64,000 nucleotides of DNA from Oscillospiraceae bacterium (GTDB lineage Bacteria > Bacillota > Clostridia > Oscillospirales > Oscillospiraceae): positions 18,671-82,670 of the forward strand of contig JAHAWY010000013.1 of assembly GCA_018385135.1 (NCBI GenBank). The letters are read 5' to 3'. A program made the translations under genes and the position numbers. Positions 50,714-59,760 of this stretch are shown here, piece after piece. The notes under the pieces were generated by a model. The model ran no database searches and was not told where the DNA came from. It saw nothing but the letters and a program-made list of their open reading frames with translations. Every line of letters begins with the position of its first letter. Within the stretch, counting starts at the first letter, position 1.

Positions 50714-52633
50714 ATGAACGGCAGACGCAAAGCTCCTCCCGCAGGCAGCATCAAGAAGGGTACGTTTTCACGCCTTTTGAATTATATCGGCAAATACTAT
50801 AAGCCTCAGCTTATAATCGTCTCTATCTGCATCGTCCTTTGCTCGATTTCCAATGTCATCGCAACTATGTTCCTCCAGCGCCTTATTGACGACTGCATCA
50901 CCCCCGGCATCACGCTGGGTCTTGACAAGGTGTGGCAGCAGCTCATATCTACAATAACGACGATGGCGTGCATCTACATTATCGGTCTTATCGGTTCGTT
51001 TATCTGGACTCGCCTGATGGCAACAGTAACGCAGGGTACTTTGATGCATTTTCGCAACGATATGTTCGCGCGCATGGAAACGCTGCCCATAAAGTATTTT
51101 GACACCCACGCCCACGGCGACATTATGAGCACCTACACCAACGACACCGACGCTACGCGCCAGCTCATCGGTCAAAGCCTGCCGATACTGCTGCAATCGA
51201 GCATCTCGCTCATCTCGATTTTGACGATGATGCTTTATTACAGCGTTTGGCTGACGCTTGTTGTTATCGCCGTCGCAGTATTTATGCTTTTCATCGTAAA
51301 GAAAATAGGCGGCAACTCCTCGCGCTTTATGGTTGCTCAGCAGGCAGCTCTTGCGAAGGAGGAGGGCTTTATTGAGGAGATGATCGGCGGTTTAAAGGTC
51401 ATCAAGGTTTTTAACCACGAGCAGCAGGGAAAAAAGGACTTCACCAAGCTAAACGACGAGCTGTTCTCCGCCGGTGAAAAGGCAAATTACTTTGGCAACG
51501 TGCTCATGCCCATTCTCGGCAACCTCGGCAATCTGCTCTATGTAATTATAGCTATTGTCGGCGGGCTTATCATCCTTCTCGGCGGTACAAACGTCGGTTT
51601 TTCCGGTATCGGAACTCTCACCGTCGGCATCATCGTTTCCTTCCTCACGATGTCCCGCCAGTTCTCGCAGACCGTATCTCAAAGCTCAATGCACATTTCC
51701 ATGATAGCTATGGGTCTTGCCGGCGCGGGACGTATCTTCGACCTACTTGACGAGGAGCCGGAACAAGACGACGGCTATGTAACTCTCGTTAACGTGACCA
51801 AAGCTCCCGACGGCACGCTTACGGAGGTTTCGCAGCGAACCGACATCTGGGCGTGGAAGCATTACCATAAAAACGACGACACCACGACCTACACCGAGCT
51901 TCGCGGCGACATCGTATTTGAAGACGTTGATTTCGGCTACGAGCCGGATAAGCCCGTTTTGCACGACATATCGCTTTATGCCCATCCGGGACAGAAGATC
52001 GCCTTTGTCGGCGCAACCGGCGCCGGAAAAACGACTATCACCAATCTGATAAACCGCTTTTACGACATTCCCGACGGCAAAATACGCTACGACGGTATCA
52101 ATATAACAAAAATAAAGAAGCCTGAGCTTCGGCGCTCGCTCGCCATCGTTTTGCAGGACGTCAACCTCTTTACAGGCACGGTTATGGAAAACATCCGTTA
52201 CGGAAGGCTTGACGCAACAGACGAGGAGTGCATAAGCGCTGCAAAGCTTGCAAATGCGGACGACTTTATCACCCGACTGCCGGAAGGCTACAACACCGTG
52301 CTTACCAATAACGGTGCGAGCCTTTCGCAGGGTCAGCGCCAGCTTATCAGTATTGCCCGTGCCGCAGTTGCAGACCCGCCTGTGCTTATTCTCGATGAGG
52401 CAACCAGCTCTATTGACACGCACACCGAGGCTATCGTTCAGCGCGGCATGGACGCTCTTATGGAGGGTCGCACCGTTTTCGTTATTGCGCACAGACTCTC
52501 TACCATACAAAACTCGGACGTTATCATGGTGCTCGACCACGGACGCATCATCGAGCGCGGCAGCCACGAGCAGCTTCTCGAACAAAAAGGAACCTATTTC
52601 CAGCTTTATTCCGGCGCTTTTGAGCTTGAATAA
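50714..52633 (+). CDS. Heterodimeric ABC exporter, catalytic subunit
   Basis: A 639-residue half-transporter with six helices (about 20-330), an insertion between helices and ATPase (about 345-400, including VTKAPDGTLTEV) and an ATP-binding domain. Walker A is GATGAGKTT, the signature is altered to SLSQGQRQL, and Walker B is LILDEATSSID with the catalytic Glu. The pair therefore has one full site (this Glu with the partner SGGQ) and one degenerate site. It starts after AAAGGAGG. A strong terminator follows. Confidence 0.93.
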   Translation: MNGRRKAPPAGSIKKGTFSRLLNYIGKYYKPQLIIVSICIVLCSISNVIATMFLQRLIDDCITPGITLGLDKVWQQLISTITTMACIYIIGLIGSFIWTRLMATVTQGTLMHFRNDMFARMETLPIKYFDTHAHGDIMSTYTNDTDATRQLIGQSLPILLQSSISLISILTMMLYYSVWLTLVVIAVAVFMLFIVKKIGGNSSRFMVAQQAALAKEEGFIEEMIGGLKVIKVFNHEQQGKKDFTKLNDELFSAGEKANYFGNVLMPILGNLGNLLYVIIAIVGGLIILLGGTNVGFSGIGTLTVGIIVSFLTMSRQFSQTVSQSSMHISMIAMGLAGAGRIFDLLDEEPEQDDGYVTLVNVTKAPDGTLTEVSQRTDIWAWKHYHKNDDTTTYTELRGDIVFEDVDFGYEPDKPVLHDISLYAHPGQKIAFVGATGAGKTTITNLINRFYDIPDGKIRYDGINITKIKKPELRRSLAIVLQDVNLFTGTVMENIRYGRLDATDEECISAAKLANADDFITRLPEGYNTVLTNNGASLSQGQRQLISIARAAVADPPVLILDEATSSIDTHTEAIVQRGMDALMEGRTVFVIAHRLSTIQNSDVIMVLDHGRIIERGSHEQLLEQKGTYFQLYSGAFELE

Positions 52634-52655
52634 GAAAGCTCCAAAAACGCGATTA

Positions 52656-52692
52656 GGCAGCAGAGATAAATAACTCTCTGCTGCCTTTTTAT
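52656..52692 (+). terminator. Terminator of the exporter operon
   Basis: An 11-bp stem GGCAGCAGAGA / TCTCTGCTGCC with an eight-base loop and a T5ATTT tract. Confidence 0.9.
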
Positions 52693-52742
52693 TTCTGCTT
52701 GAACCGCTCTATCTGTTAATGGCAACAATTATCTTCCCGAAC

Positions 52743-52771
52743 TTGACTGTCTGCCGCAGTTAATATAATAT
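52743..52771 (+). promoter_or_regulatory. Promoter of the LytTR/GHKL two-component operon
   Basis: TTGACT (52743-52748), 17-bp spacer, TAATAT (52766-52771), about 64 bp before the response regulator. Confidence 0.65.
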
Positions 52772-52834
52772 TAATTTTATACGCTCTGTCTAAACCAAAA
52801 ATAGATAGGCGGCTGAACGAAGGACGGTCAAAGA

Positions 52835-53581
52835 GTGAAAGCGGACAACACCCTGTTAGTCTGCGTCATAGATGATATGGCGCTTTTTTCTAAAAAAATA
52901 CATTGCATGGTATCGCAGTATCTTGCAGCAAGAAATATTTCCTCGGAAATATGCGTGGTATCCAACCCGCAGGAGCTAAAGGCTCTGGATATTTCAGCGC
53001 TCGATATTCTTATCGCGGATATAGATCTCGGTCAAGAGCAGGAAAACGGCATCACCTTAGCGAAATATATCAATCACATAAATCCACGCTGCCAGATAAT
53101 TTTCGTAAGCAGCTATCTTAACTACGCCACCGAGGTCTACTCCGCCAACCACACATGGTTTATCCTCAAAAAGCAGCTTGAGCAAAAGCTGCCTATGGCT
53201 CTGGGCAAGGCGCTTGAAAACCTCAGCCCCTCGAGCGGCATACCGCTCGTACTAAAGCGCGGCCGCGAGCAGTTTATGATAGACGCAAACACCATAATCT
53301 GCATAGAAAGCCTTCAGCGCAAGGTTTTGATATACTGCACAGACCGTATAGAGGAGGCATATTCAACAATATACGCGCTGGAAAAGCAGCTTCCCTCGAA
53401 AAAATTCGTGCGCTGCCATAACAGCTATATTGTCAATCTCAGCATGGTTGAGGTATTCAGCGCCTCAAGTCTTACTTTGTCCAAGGATATAACCGTCCCC
53501 ATAAGCCGCCAATACAAAGCGGCGACTAAGGCGGCGTTTATGGAGCATTCGGTAATGATGCTTGAAGGTATTACGCAATGA
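52835..53581 (+). CDS. LytTR-type response regulator (AgrA-like)
   Basis: A 248-residue regulator. The receiver domain (1-125) has an acidic VIDDM pair, phospho-acceptor Asp62 in LIADIDLG and a conserved lysine in ILKKQ. A LytTR DNA-binding domain follows (about 140-240: REQFMIDANTIICIES, LEKQLPSKKFVRCHNSYIVNLSMVE). The initiator is a GTG with AAGGA about 11 bases upstream. Its stop overlaps the kinase start as ATGA. Such regulators control surface or peptide functions; no target is visible here. Confidence 0.9.
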   Translation: MKADNTLLVCVIDDMALFSKKIHCMVSQYLAARNISSEICVVSNPQELKALDISALDILIADIDLGQEQENGITLAKYINHINPRCQIIFVSSYLNYATEVYSANHTWFILKKQLEQKLPMALGKALENLSPSSGIPLVLKRGREQFMIDANTIICIESLQRKVLIYCTDRIEEAYSTIYALEKQLPSKKFVRCHNSYIVNLSMVEVFSASSLTLSKDITVPISRQYKAATKAAFMEHSVMMLEGITQ

Positions 53582-54924
53582 ATGATTTAACGTTTTTGAC
53601 CAGCACTCTCCTAAACTCGATGTTTTTCATCGTAGTTTGCACCGCTCTTAATATGGTTTTAAAGCCGAGGGACGGCAAATGGTACTTCCGCCTGCCGCTC
53701 ATGTTGTCCTATGTGGTGCAGATCAGCTTTTACGCGCTGTTTTATAAGAGCGGCGCTACAGCTTTCTCCCCCTCCATTATTGATTTTATTTCATGGGCGC
53801 TAAGGATGCTCCTTGTATACACCTGCTATGACGGCTCGCGTATGCGAAACCTTGCAATATATTCTGTTTTCAGCTTTTCCTACACCGCGGCAAGGCTTCT
53901 TCTCGTCCCCTTTCTCATGCTATGGGGGCACAGCGGCAATATGTTCAGCATTTCCTCCCGCTATGAGCTTAGTTACTTTTGCGGCATGGCAACTGCTTTC
54001 ATCGTGTTCGTAGTGTTGATAATAATCATTCTGCACCTGCTGATGAAAAAATATCTTAAAGACCTCCGCACTATGCAGATTGCAACCATCATTTTCACAT
54101 CCGTAAACCTCAGCGGCTTTGTGCTCGTGCCAATAATCGAGGATCTGCGACCAACTATAATGCCGGAAAACGTAATCATCCTCATTACCTCTCTGCTGAC
54201 TTCTCTCGGCATCGTTATTCTCACGATTGCAAAGTCAAACTATGATCGCATAGTGCTAAACCGCACACTTGAAAAAAACGCTTGTCTGACAGAGCAGCTC
54301 ACGCAGCAATATGAACACCTGCTTGAGCTTGAAAAGGCAAACGCCGCGCTTCACAAGCTTCGCCATGATGTTGCAAACCATCTGCTCATTTTGAAGGATA
54401 TGCTTACCAGTGACACGGGCGACCCCATCGAATATATTCAGCGCCTTACCGACAGATACCACAGCAGCAGCACCTCTGAAATATGCGGAAACTTCATCTT
54501 CAACGCGGTTTTATGCCGCGAAAAGAAGGTCTGCGACGAAAACGGAATAGACTTTCAATATCATATCAGTGTTCCCGACAAGCTGGAAATCTGCAATATC
54601 GACCTGTCGGGAGTGCTTACAAATATGCTCAGCAACGCCATTAACGCCGCGCGTGCTGTTCCGGAGAATCGCCGCCGCTATGTCTACATAAGCGCAAAGC
54701 TGTCAGCAAACGTGCTGGCTATTGCCATTGAAAACTCCCGCCTGACCGACGCTGAGCAGCCGGAGTGCGACAAGCGCGATATGCGCCAGCACGGCTGGGG
54801 AATAAACATAATCAAGGAAACAGTTGAAAAATACGACGGTGTGTTCAAGCTGAAAACGATAAACGACAAGGCGTTCTCCAGTGCCACAATGGTAAACACC
54901 AAAACACACAAATCATCGTGCTGA
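53578..54924 (+). CDS. GHKL-type sensor histidine kinase (AgrC-like)
   Basis: A 448-residue membrane kinase with about six N-terminal helices (1-220), a coiled coil and a C-terminal catalytic domain. The H box is KLRHDVANHLLILKD, the N box NMLSNAINAARAV and the G box HGWGINIIKETVEKYDG. This is the HPK10 layout of AgrC and ComD kinases that sense peptides. No AgrB protease or AgrD peptide gene lies nearby, so the signal must come from elsewhere or is not a cyclic peptide. Confidence 0.9.
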   Translation: MNDLTFLTSTLLNSMFFIVVCTALNMVLKPRDGKWYFRLPLMLSYVVQISFYALFYKSGATAFSPSIIDFISWALRMLLVYTCYDGSRMRNLAIYSVFSFSYTAARLLLVPFLMLWGHSGNMFSISSRYELSYFCGMATAFIVFVVLIIIILHLLMKKYLKDLRTMQIATIIFTSVNLSGFVLVPIIEDLRPTIMPENVIILITSLLTSLGIVILTIAKSNYDRIVLNRTLEKNACLTEQLTQQYEHLLELEKANAALHKLRHDVANHLLILKDMLTSDTGDPIEYIQRLTDRYHSSSTSEICGNFIFNAVLCREKKVCDENGIDFQYHISVPDKLEICNIDLSGVLTNMLSNAINAARAVPENRRRYVYISAKLSANVLAIAIENSRLTDAEQPECDKRDMRQHGWGINIIKETVEKYDGVFKLKTINDKAFSSATMVNTKTHKSSC

Positions 54925-54967
54925 GCTTTCGTATTTACAGCTCGAACGCGCAAATCACTCCATATAT

Positions 54968-55002
54968 AAAATCGCCGCTCTAAGAAATAGAGCGGCGATT
55001 TT
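54968..55002. terminator. Bidirectional terminator, kinase gene and CPCC gene
   Basis: A 14-bp stem (AAAATCGCCGCTCT / AGAGCGGCGATTTT) with a seven-base loop; T tracts on both strands serve the two convergent genes. Confidence 0.88.
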
Positions 55003-55009
55003 AATCTGT

Positions 55010-55393
55010 TTACTTCCGGGCTTCGGCAATCATTTTCTTAAGTGTGCTTATGTATCTTTCGCGGCCGGCCTGAAAAGCGGGCTGAGTAAGCTCAAAGTCA
55101 ACGGCGGTAACACCTGTTGCAAAGTCGCGCATAAGCTCCTTGATGTCCCAACGTTCCTTTAAAAACTCTCTTTGCAGTACTTTGACCTCCTTTGCTATGG
55201 AGGGTATCTTCATGGCCTCATACTGCACCCTATGCTCCGCCACGTTCAGAGCGTTTCGCCCATCAGAGAGTGTGTGGTCATCAAACTGTGGCTGGTTTGC
55301 CTCCCAGCCACACTCAGGGCAGCTTTCAAAGGTGTCGAAATCTTCAAAGTAGTGCTTTCCGCACACCGGACAGAGAAAATCATCATCTTGCAT
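55010..55393 (-). CDS. Cysteine-rich CPCC-like protein
   Basis: A 127-residue protein. The N-terminal 55 residues form a two-CxxC zinc-ribbon: CPVCG (8-12) and CPECGWE (25-31), followed by DGRNALNVAEHRVQY, which matches the Cys-rich CPCC family. The C-terminal part is helical and charged, with no motif I recognise. Its function is unknown. It starts after GGAAGG, has its own promoter and a terminator, and is a single-gene transcript between two plus-strand operons. Confidence 0.75.
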   Translation of the reverse strand: MQDDDFLCPVCGKHYFEDFDTFESCPECGWEANQPQFDDHTLSDGRNALNVAEHRVQYEAMKIPSIAKEVKVLQREFLKERWDIKELMRDFATGVTAVDFELTQPAFQAGRERYISTLKKMIAEARK

Positions 55394-55438
55394 ATCAATT
55401 ATCCTTCCGAGCCAATATGGCTGTGATATTTTTATTTC

Positions 55439-55467
55439 ATTCTAACAGCGCAAGAGCAACGGGTCAA
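55439..55467 (-). promoter_or_regulatory. Promoter of the CPCC-like gene
   Basis: TTGACC (55462-55467), 17-bp spacer ending in TGT (extended -10), TAGAAT (55439-55444) on the minus strand. Confidence 0.65.
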
Positions 55468-55472
55468 GATAT

Positions 55473-55504
55473 AATCCCCTTAAACCGGGGATTTTCGTTT
55501 TTTT
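55473..55504 (+). terminator. Plus-strand hairpin with T tract upstream of pst
   Basis: AATCCCC / GGGGATT arms, seven-base loop, followed by TTCGTTTTTTT. No plus-strand gene ends here; it may insulate the pst promoter from read-through or act on an unrecognised short transcript. Confidence 0.5.
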
Positions 55505-55541
55505 CTGACACAATAACAGTATAACGTGACAAGCCTTCGAT

Positions 55542-55581
55542 TTTACATTGATTTAACATTGACCTGCTTTCGGATTTTACT
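55542..55581 (+). promoter_or_regulatory. Pho-box-like direct repeats upstream of pstS
   Basis: TTTACA (55542-55547) and TTAACA (55553-55558) repeat with an 11-bp period, the pattern of PhoP boxes in Firmicutes; a weaker TTTTACT follows at 55575-55581. The position, about 85-100 bp before pstS, fits activation by the PhoB/PhoP protein encoded in the same operon. Confidence 0.6.
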
Positions 55582-55642
55582 TTGGCGCAATAACATAAAT
55601 TTGTAAAAACAAATCAAAAGCATGATTAAAGGAGATATTGAA

Positions 55643-56527
55643 ATGAAAAAGACAAAAACTATACTTTGTTTCGTACTTGCAGCCGCATTCGCCATAGGAG
55701 CGCTGAGCGGCTGCGGAGCAAAAACAGATGAGGGCTTCGACTCCGGAAGCGAGATCGGCGTTATTTCACGCGAGGACGGCTCCGGCACACGCGGAGCGTT
55801 CATTGAGCTTTTCGGCATTGAAAAGAAAAACGACGCAGGCGAAAAGATAGACTACACCACGCTCTCTGCCGCGGTCACGAACTCCACCTCTGTTATGATG
55901 ACCACTGTTTCCGGCGACCTTTATTCCATCGGCTACATCTCTCTGGGCTCTCTTAACGACACCGTAAAAGCGCTCGAAATCGACGGCTCAGCCGCCTCGG
56001 TCGAAAACATAAAAAGCGGCAGTTACAAGGTCTCCCGTCCCTTTAATATTGCGACCCTCGGCGAAGTAAGCGAGAACACTCAGGACTTTATCGACTTCAT
56101 CCTCAGCGCTGACGGACAGGGTGTTATTGAGGATGCAGGCTACATCGGTGTCTCCAACGCTGCTGCATACAGCGGCTCTATGGCTGGCGGCAAGGTAGTG
56201 ATCTCCGGTTCAAGCTCCGTAACCCCTGTTATGGAAAAGCTCAAGGAGGCATACATCGCCAAAAACCCCGGCGTTACCATTGAGATCCAGCAGAGCGACT
56301 CCACCACCGGCATGACCAACACGATAGACGGAGTATGCGACATAGGCATGGCATCCCGCGAGCTTAAAGACTCCGAAATCTCAGCAGGACTTTCCTCCGC
56401 AGTGATTGCAATGGACGGCATCGCAGTTATCGTCAATAACGATAACCCCATAACCGCCCTTACAAGCGAGCAGGTAATGAGCATCTTTACAGGTGAAGCA
56501 ACAGTCTGGTCCGAGATCATCGGCTGA
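55643..56527 (+). CDS. pstS: Phosphate-binding lipoprotein PstS, apparently circularly permuted
   Basis: A 294-residue lipoprotein (lipobox LSGC, Cys24). The order of conserved blocks is reversed from canonical PstS: GVISREDGSGTRGAF (39-53), IGYISLGSL (96-104) and SRPFNI (131-136) come first, and SGSSSVTPVMEKL (188-200), DIGMASRELKD (233-243), AMDGIAVIVNNDNP (256-269) and IFTGEATVWSE (281-291) come last. A Ser/Gly/Ala linker (about 172-183) joins the old C- and N-termini. All phosphate-binding motifs are present, so it is probably functional. The start is the ATG at 55643 after AAAGGAG. Confidence 0.92.
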   Translation: MKKTKTILCFVLAAAFAIGALSGCGAKTDEGFDSGSEIGVISREDGSGTRGAFIELFGIEKKNDAGEKIDYTTLSAAVTNSTSVMMTTVSGDLYSIGYISLGSLNDTVKALEIDGSAASVENIKSGSYKVSRPFNIATLGEVSENTQDFIDFILSADGQGVIEDAGYIGVSNAAAYSGSMAGGKVVISGSSSVTPVMEKLKEAYIAKNPGVTIEIQQSDSTTGMTNTIDGVCDIGMASRELKDSEISAGLSSAVIAMDGIAVIVNNDNPITALTSEQVMSIFTGEATVWSEIIG

Positions 56528-56581
56528 TCAACGTTTTAGCGGGGAGAGAGCTTGCGGCTTTCTCCCCGCAGGGAGTTTTTT

Positions 56582-57433
56582 ATGAAGAAGCTAAAAGAGC
56601 CTGCTATGAGGGCAGTTTTTCTGCTCACAGCCTGCGTATCCATTGCAGCCGTCGTGCTCATATGCCTGTTTCTGTTCGCCGGCGGCGTGCCGGCAATTGC
56701 AAAAATAGGCGTTTTTGACTTTCTGCTCGGTACGCAGTGGCGTCCCGCCAACAACATATATGGCATTCTCCCCATGATCATAGGCAGCATATATGTAACG
56801 GCAGGGGCTTTGCTCATAGGCGTGCCCATTGGGATTTTGACCGCCGTTTTTCTCGCCCGCTTTTGCCCGAAGGGGCTTCACAAGCTTATGAAGCCGGCAA
56901 TCGACCTGATGGCAGGCATCCCCTCCGTCGTCTATGGCTTTTTCGGTCTGGTAGTGCTTGTACCCTTTGTGCGCGATAGCTTTGGCGGACGCGGCATGAG
57001 CGTTTTAACAGCCTCGCTTCTGCTGGGACTCATGATACTGCCAACCATCATAAGCGTTTCCGAAGCCGCGCTTCGCGCAACGCCGCAAAGCTATTACGAA
57101 GGCTCACTGGCGCTGGGCGCAACACATGAACGAAGCGTTTTCGCCGTGGAGCTGCCCGCCGCCCGTTCGGGTGTGTTTGCCGGCGTTGTGCTCGGCATCG
57201 GACGCGCACTTGGTGAAACGATGGCGGTGATCATGGTGGCGGGAAATCAAGCGGTCATACCTGACAGCCTTTTAGTCGGCGTTCGCACGTTGACAACCAA
57301 CATAGTCCTTGAGATGGGCTATTCTACCGACCTGCACCGCGAAGCGCTTATCGGAACGGCAGTCGTGCTGTTTGTTTTCATCCTGATCATTACTACTTCG
57401 TTCTCGCTTATTAAAAGGAGGTCGAAAGCATGA
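56582..57433 (+). CDS. pstC: Phosphate ABC transporter permease PstC
   Basis: A 283-residue permease with six helices. The family blocks are visible: GTQWRPANNIYGILPMIIGS, MAGIPSVVYGFFGLV and the cytoplasmic EAA-type loop SYYEGSLALGATHERSVFAVELPAA. It forms the high-affinity phosphate channel with PstA. The start is the ATG at 56582 after CAGGGAG; a TTG at 56552 has no site. Its stop overlaps the pstA ATG as ATGA. A 54-base gap with a short GC-rich dyad follows pstS and may lower downstream expression. Confidence 0.95.
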   Translation: MKKLKEPAMRAVFLLTACVSIAAVVLICLFLFAGGVPAIAKIGVFDFLLGTQWRPANNIYGILPMIIGSIYVTAGALLIGVPIGILTAVFLARFCPKGLHKLMKPAIDLMAGIPSVVYGFFGLVVLVPFVRDSFGGRGMSVLTASLLLGLMILPTIISVSEAALRATPQSYYEGSLALGATHERSVFAVELPAARSGVFAGVVLGIGRALGETMAVIMVAGNQAVIPDSLLVGVRTLTTNIVLEMGYSTDLHREALIGTAVVLFVFILIITTSFSLIKRRSKA

Positions 57434-58293
57434 AAAAAGCTCTGACCGCCTTTCGCGGGAAGCTGCGCTCCTATAAGGGACAGCCTGTATCGCTCGCTCT
57501 TTTCATTTCCGTGTGTTTTGCCGCGCTGATAACGATGACGGCGCTGCTGTTCCTCATTGGATATATTCTGATTAAAGGCATACCGCACCTTGAGCCTTCG
57601 CTTTTCGCTTGGGTATACAACAGCGAAAACGTATCTCTTACACCTGCCCTAATCAACACCGTTTTTATGACGGTGCTCTCGCTGCTGACAGCAGTTCCTA
57701 TCGGCATCGGCGCTGCCGTATATCTTGTGGAATATGCAAAACGCGGCAGCAAGCTTGTTGAGGCAGTTCGCATAACGGCGGAAACGCTCTCCGGCATTCC
57801 TTCAATAGTTTACGGGCTTTTCGGCGCGCTGTTTTTCGTAAAGTACCTTGGGCTGGGGCTATCGCTCCTTTCCGGCGCGCTCACGCTTTCGATTATGATT
57901 CTGCCTCTTATCATGCGCACCGCGGAGGAGGCACTAATCGCCGTTCCGGACAGCTACCGTGAGGGCAGCTTTGGGCTTGGCGCGGGCAGACTGCGTACTG
58001 TTTTCCGCGTTGTTCTCCCCTCCGCCGTTCCGGGCATCCTTTCAGGCGTTATTCTCAGCATAGGGCGCGTTGTGGGTGAGTCGGCGGCGCTTATCTTTAC
58101 GGCGGGAACTGTTGCGGAGGTTGCAAAAAGTCCCTTGGACTCCGCGCGAACGCTTTCCGTTCATATGTATACGATTTCCGGCGAAGGGCTATATATTGAC
58201 CAGACCTATGCAACGGCAGTTGTGCTGCTGCTTGTAGTTATTGTGATAAACGCGCTGTCCGGCATTGCGGCAAAGCGCCTTTCCAAGGTTTGA
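57430..58293 (+). CDS. pstA: Phosphate ABC transporter permease PstA
   Basis: A 287-residue permease with six helices. Typical blocks are [35 protein letters not shown] and [28 protein letters not shown], with the EAA loop that contacts PstB. It pairs with PstC in the membrane. It overlaps pstC by four bases, and 34 bases with a CGGAGG site separate it from pstB. Confidence 0.95.
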   Translation: MKKALTAFRGKLRSYKGQPVSLALFISVCFAALITMTALLFLIGYILIKGIPHLEPSLFAWVYNSENVSLTPALINTVFMTVLSLLTAVPIGIGAAVYLVEYAKRGSKLVEAVRITAETLSGIPSIVYGLFGALFFVKYLGLGLSLLSGALTLSIMILPLIMRTAEEALIAVPDSYREGSFGLGAGRLRTVFRVVLPSAVPGILSGVILSIGRVVGESAALIFTAGTVAEVAKSPLDSARTLSVHMYTISGEGLYIDQTYATAVVLLLVVIVINALSGIAAKRLSKV

Positions 58294-58327
58294 AGCGTCA
58301 GCTTCGTTAATACTCGGAGGAACATAT

Positions 58328-59077
58328 ATGGATAAATTCACAATAGAAAACCTTGAGCTTTTCTATGGCTCCTTTCAGGCGCTCAGATCCGTGAACCTCA
58401 ACATCGGCGCAGGCGAGATAACCGCCTTTATCGGACCCTCCGGCTGCGGAAAATCAACGCTTCTTAAAACGCTCAACCGCATGAACGACCTTGTTCCCGG
58501 CTGCCGCATAACAGGCAGCGTCAAGCTCGACTGCGAGGATATTTACGGCAGCATGGATGTAAGCTTGCTGCGCCGCCGCGTCGGCATGGTTTTCCAAAAG
58601 CCCAACCCCTTCCCTATGAGTGTTTATGACAACATCGCCTACGGTCCGCGAACTCACGGCGTTCGCAGCAAAGCGCAGCTTGACGATATAGTTGAGCGCT
58701 CGCTGCGCCGAGCCGCAATTTGGGACGAGGTGAAAGACAGGCTCAAAAAATCCGCGCTCGGACTCTCCGGCGGTCAACAGCAGAGGCTTTGCATCGCCCG
58801 AGCGCTGGCGGTAGAGCCGGAGGTGCTGCTGATGGACGAGCCTACCAGCGCCTTGGATCCCATATCCACGGCTAAAATCGAAGACCTTGCCGCAGAGCTG
58901 AAAAAGGATTATACTATTATCATCGTAACGCACAATATGCAGCAGGCAGTGCGCATTTCGGACAAAACAGCTTTTTTCCTGCTTGGCGAGGTAGTCGAAT
59001 TTGGGGAGACGGAGCAGTTGTTCTCCATGCCCCGTGAAAAACGAACCGAAGACTACATAACAGGGAGGTTTGGCTGA
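58328..59077 (+). CDS. pstB: Phosphate ABC transporter ATPase PstB
   Basis: A 250-residue ATPase, the standard PstB length. Walker A is GPSGCGKST, followed by [32 protein letters not shown], the signature [15 protein letters not shown] and Walker [14 protein letters not shown] are all canonical. The start is the ATG at 58328 after CTCGGAGG; a longer frame begins inside pstA but has no site. Its TGA overlaps the phoU ATG by one base. Confidence 0.97.
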   Translation: MDKFTIENLELFYGSFQALRSVNLNIGAGEITAFIGPSGCGKSTLLKTLNRMNDLVPGCRITGSVKLDCEDIYGSMDVSLLRRRVGMVFQKPNPFPMSVYDNIAYGPRTHGVRSKAQLDDIVERSLRRAAIWDEVKDRLKKSALGLSGGQQQRLCIARALAVEPEVLLMDEPTSALDPISTAKIEDLAAELKKDYTIIIVTHNMQQAVRISDKTAFFLLGEVVEFGETEQLFSMPREKRTEDYITGRFG

Positions 59078-59718
59078 TGAGAAATTCCTTTGACGAGCAG
59101 CTTGCAAGCTTAAACCGAGAGCTTATTTCCATGGGCGGACTTTGCGAAAATGCCATTGCCCGCGCCGCCGAGGCTCTGACGAACGGCAACACGGAGCTTG
59201 CGAAAACGCTGCCGGAGCTTTCCGAAGCCATTGACGAAAAAGAGCGTGAGATCGAGGGTCTTTGCATGAAGCTGCTTTTGCAGCAGCAGCCCGTCGCGCG
59301 CGACCTGCGTACCATTTCCTCGGCGCTTAAAATGGTCACAGACATGGAGCGCGTGGGTCATCAGGCGGCGGACATTGCCGAGATAATCACCATGGCTAAC
59401 ATTTCCGCCTCCGACGACACCCTGCATATCAGCGATATGGCGCGTTCTACAATAAAAATGGTCACAGAGAGCATTGACGCCTTCGTAAAAAAGGATATCA
59501 ACATAGCCATCGCCGTAATCAAATACGACGACGTTGTGGACAACTACTTTGACCAGGTAAAAAAGACTCTTATTGAGCTTTTCAGCAAGCCGGAAACAGA
59601 CGGCGAATACGCGCTTGACCTTTTAATGATTGCAAAATACTTTGAGCGCATCGGCGACCACGCTGTTAATATTGCAGAGTGGGTGCTTTTCTCCATCACC
59701 GGCAGCAAGAGCATTTAG
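59077..59718 (+). CDS. phoU: Phosphate signalling protein PhoU
   Basis: A 213-residue all-helical protein with two PhoU repeats. The metal-binding-type motifs are EREIEGLCMKLLLQQQPVARDLR in repeat one and RIGDHAVNIAEW in repeat two. PhoU links the PstSCAB transporter to the PhoR kinase and keeps the kinase off when phosphate is plentiful. It overlaps pstB by one base and precedes phoB by 42 bases, which contain a small GGCGC-TTTA-GCGCC hairpin without a T tract. Confidence 0.96.
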   Translation: MRNSFDEQLASLNRELISMGGLCENAIARAAEALTNGNTELAKTLPELSEAIDEKEREIEGLCMKLLLQQQPVARDLRTISSALKMVTDMERVGHQAADIAEIITMANISASDDTLHISDMARSTIKMVTESIDAFVKKDINIAIAVIKYDDVVDNYFDQVKKTLIELFSKPETDGEYALDLLMIAKYFERIGDHAVNIAEWVLFSITGSKSI

Positions 59719-59760
59719 GGTCAAGGCGCTTTAGCGCCGGATCCGGAAGGGGGCGGCAAT

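Noticed and set aside
51743..52585. Minus-strand frame of 280 codons
   Set aside because: It is opposite the ATP-binding domain of the ABC exporter, with no domain signature or SD.
59719..59760. GGCGC-TTTA-GCGCC hairpin between phoU and phoB as a terminator
   Set aside because: There is no T tract, and phoB lies directly downstream in the operon; it is at most a weak processing or attenuation element.
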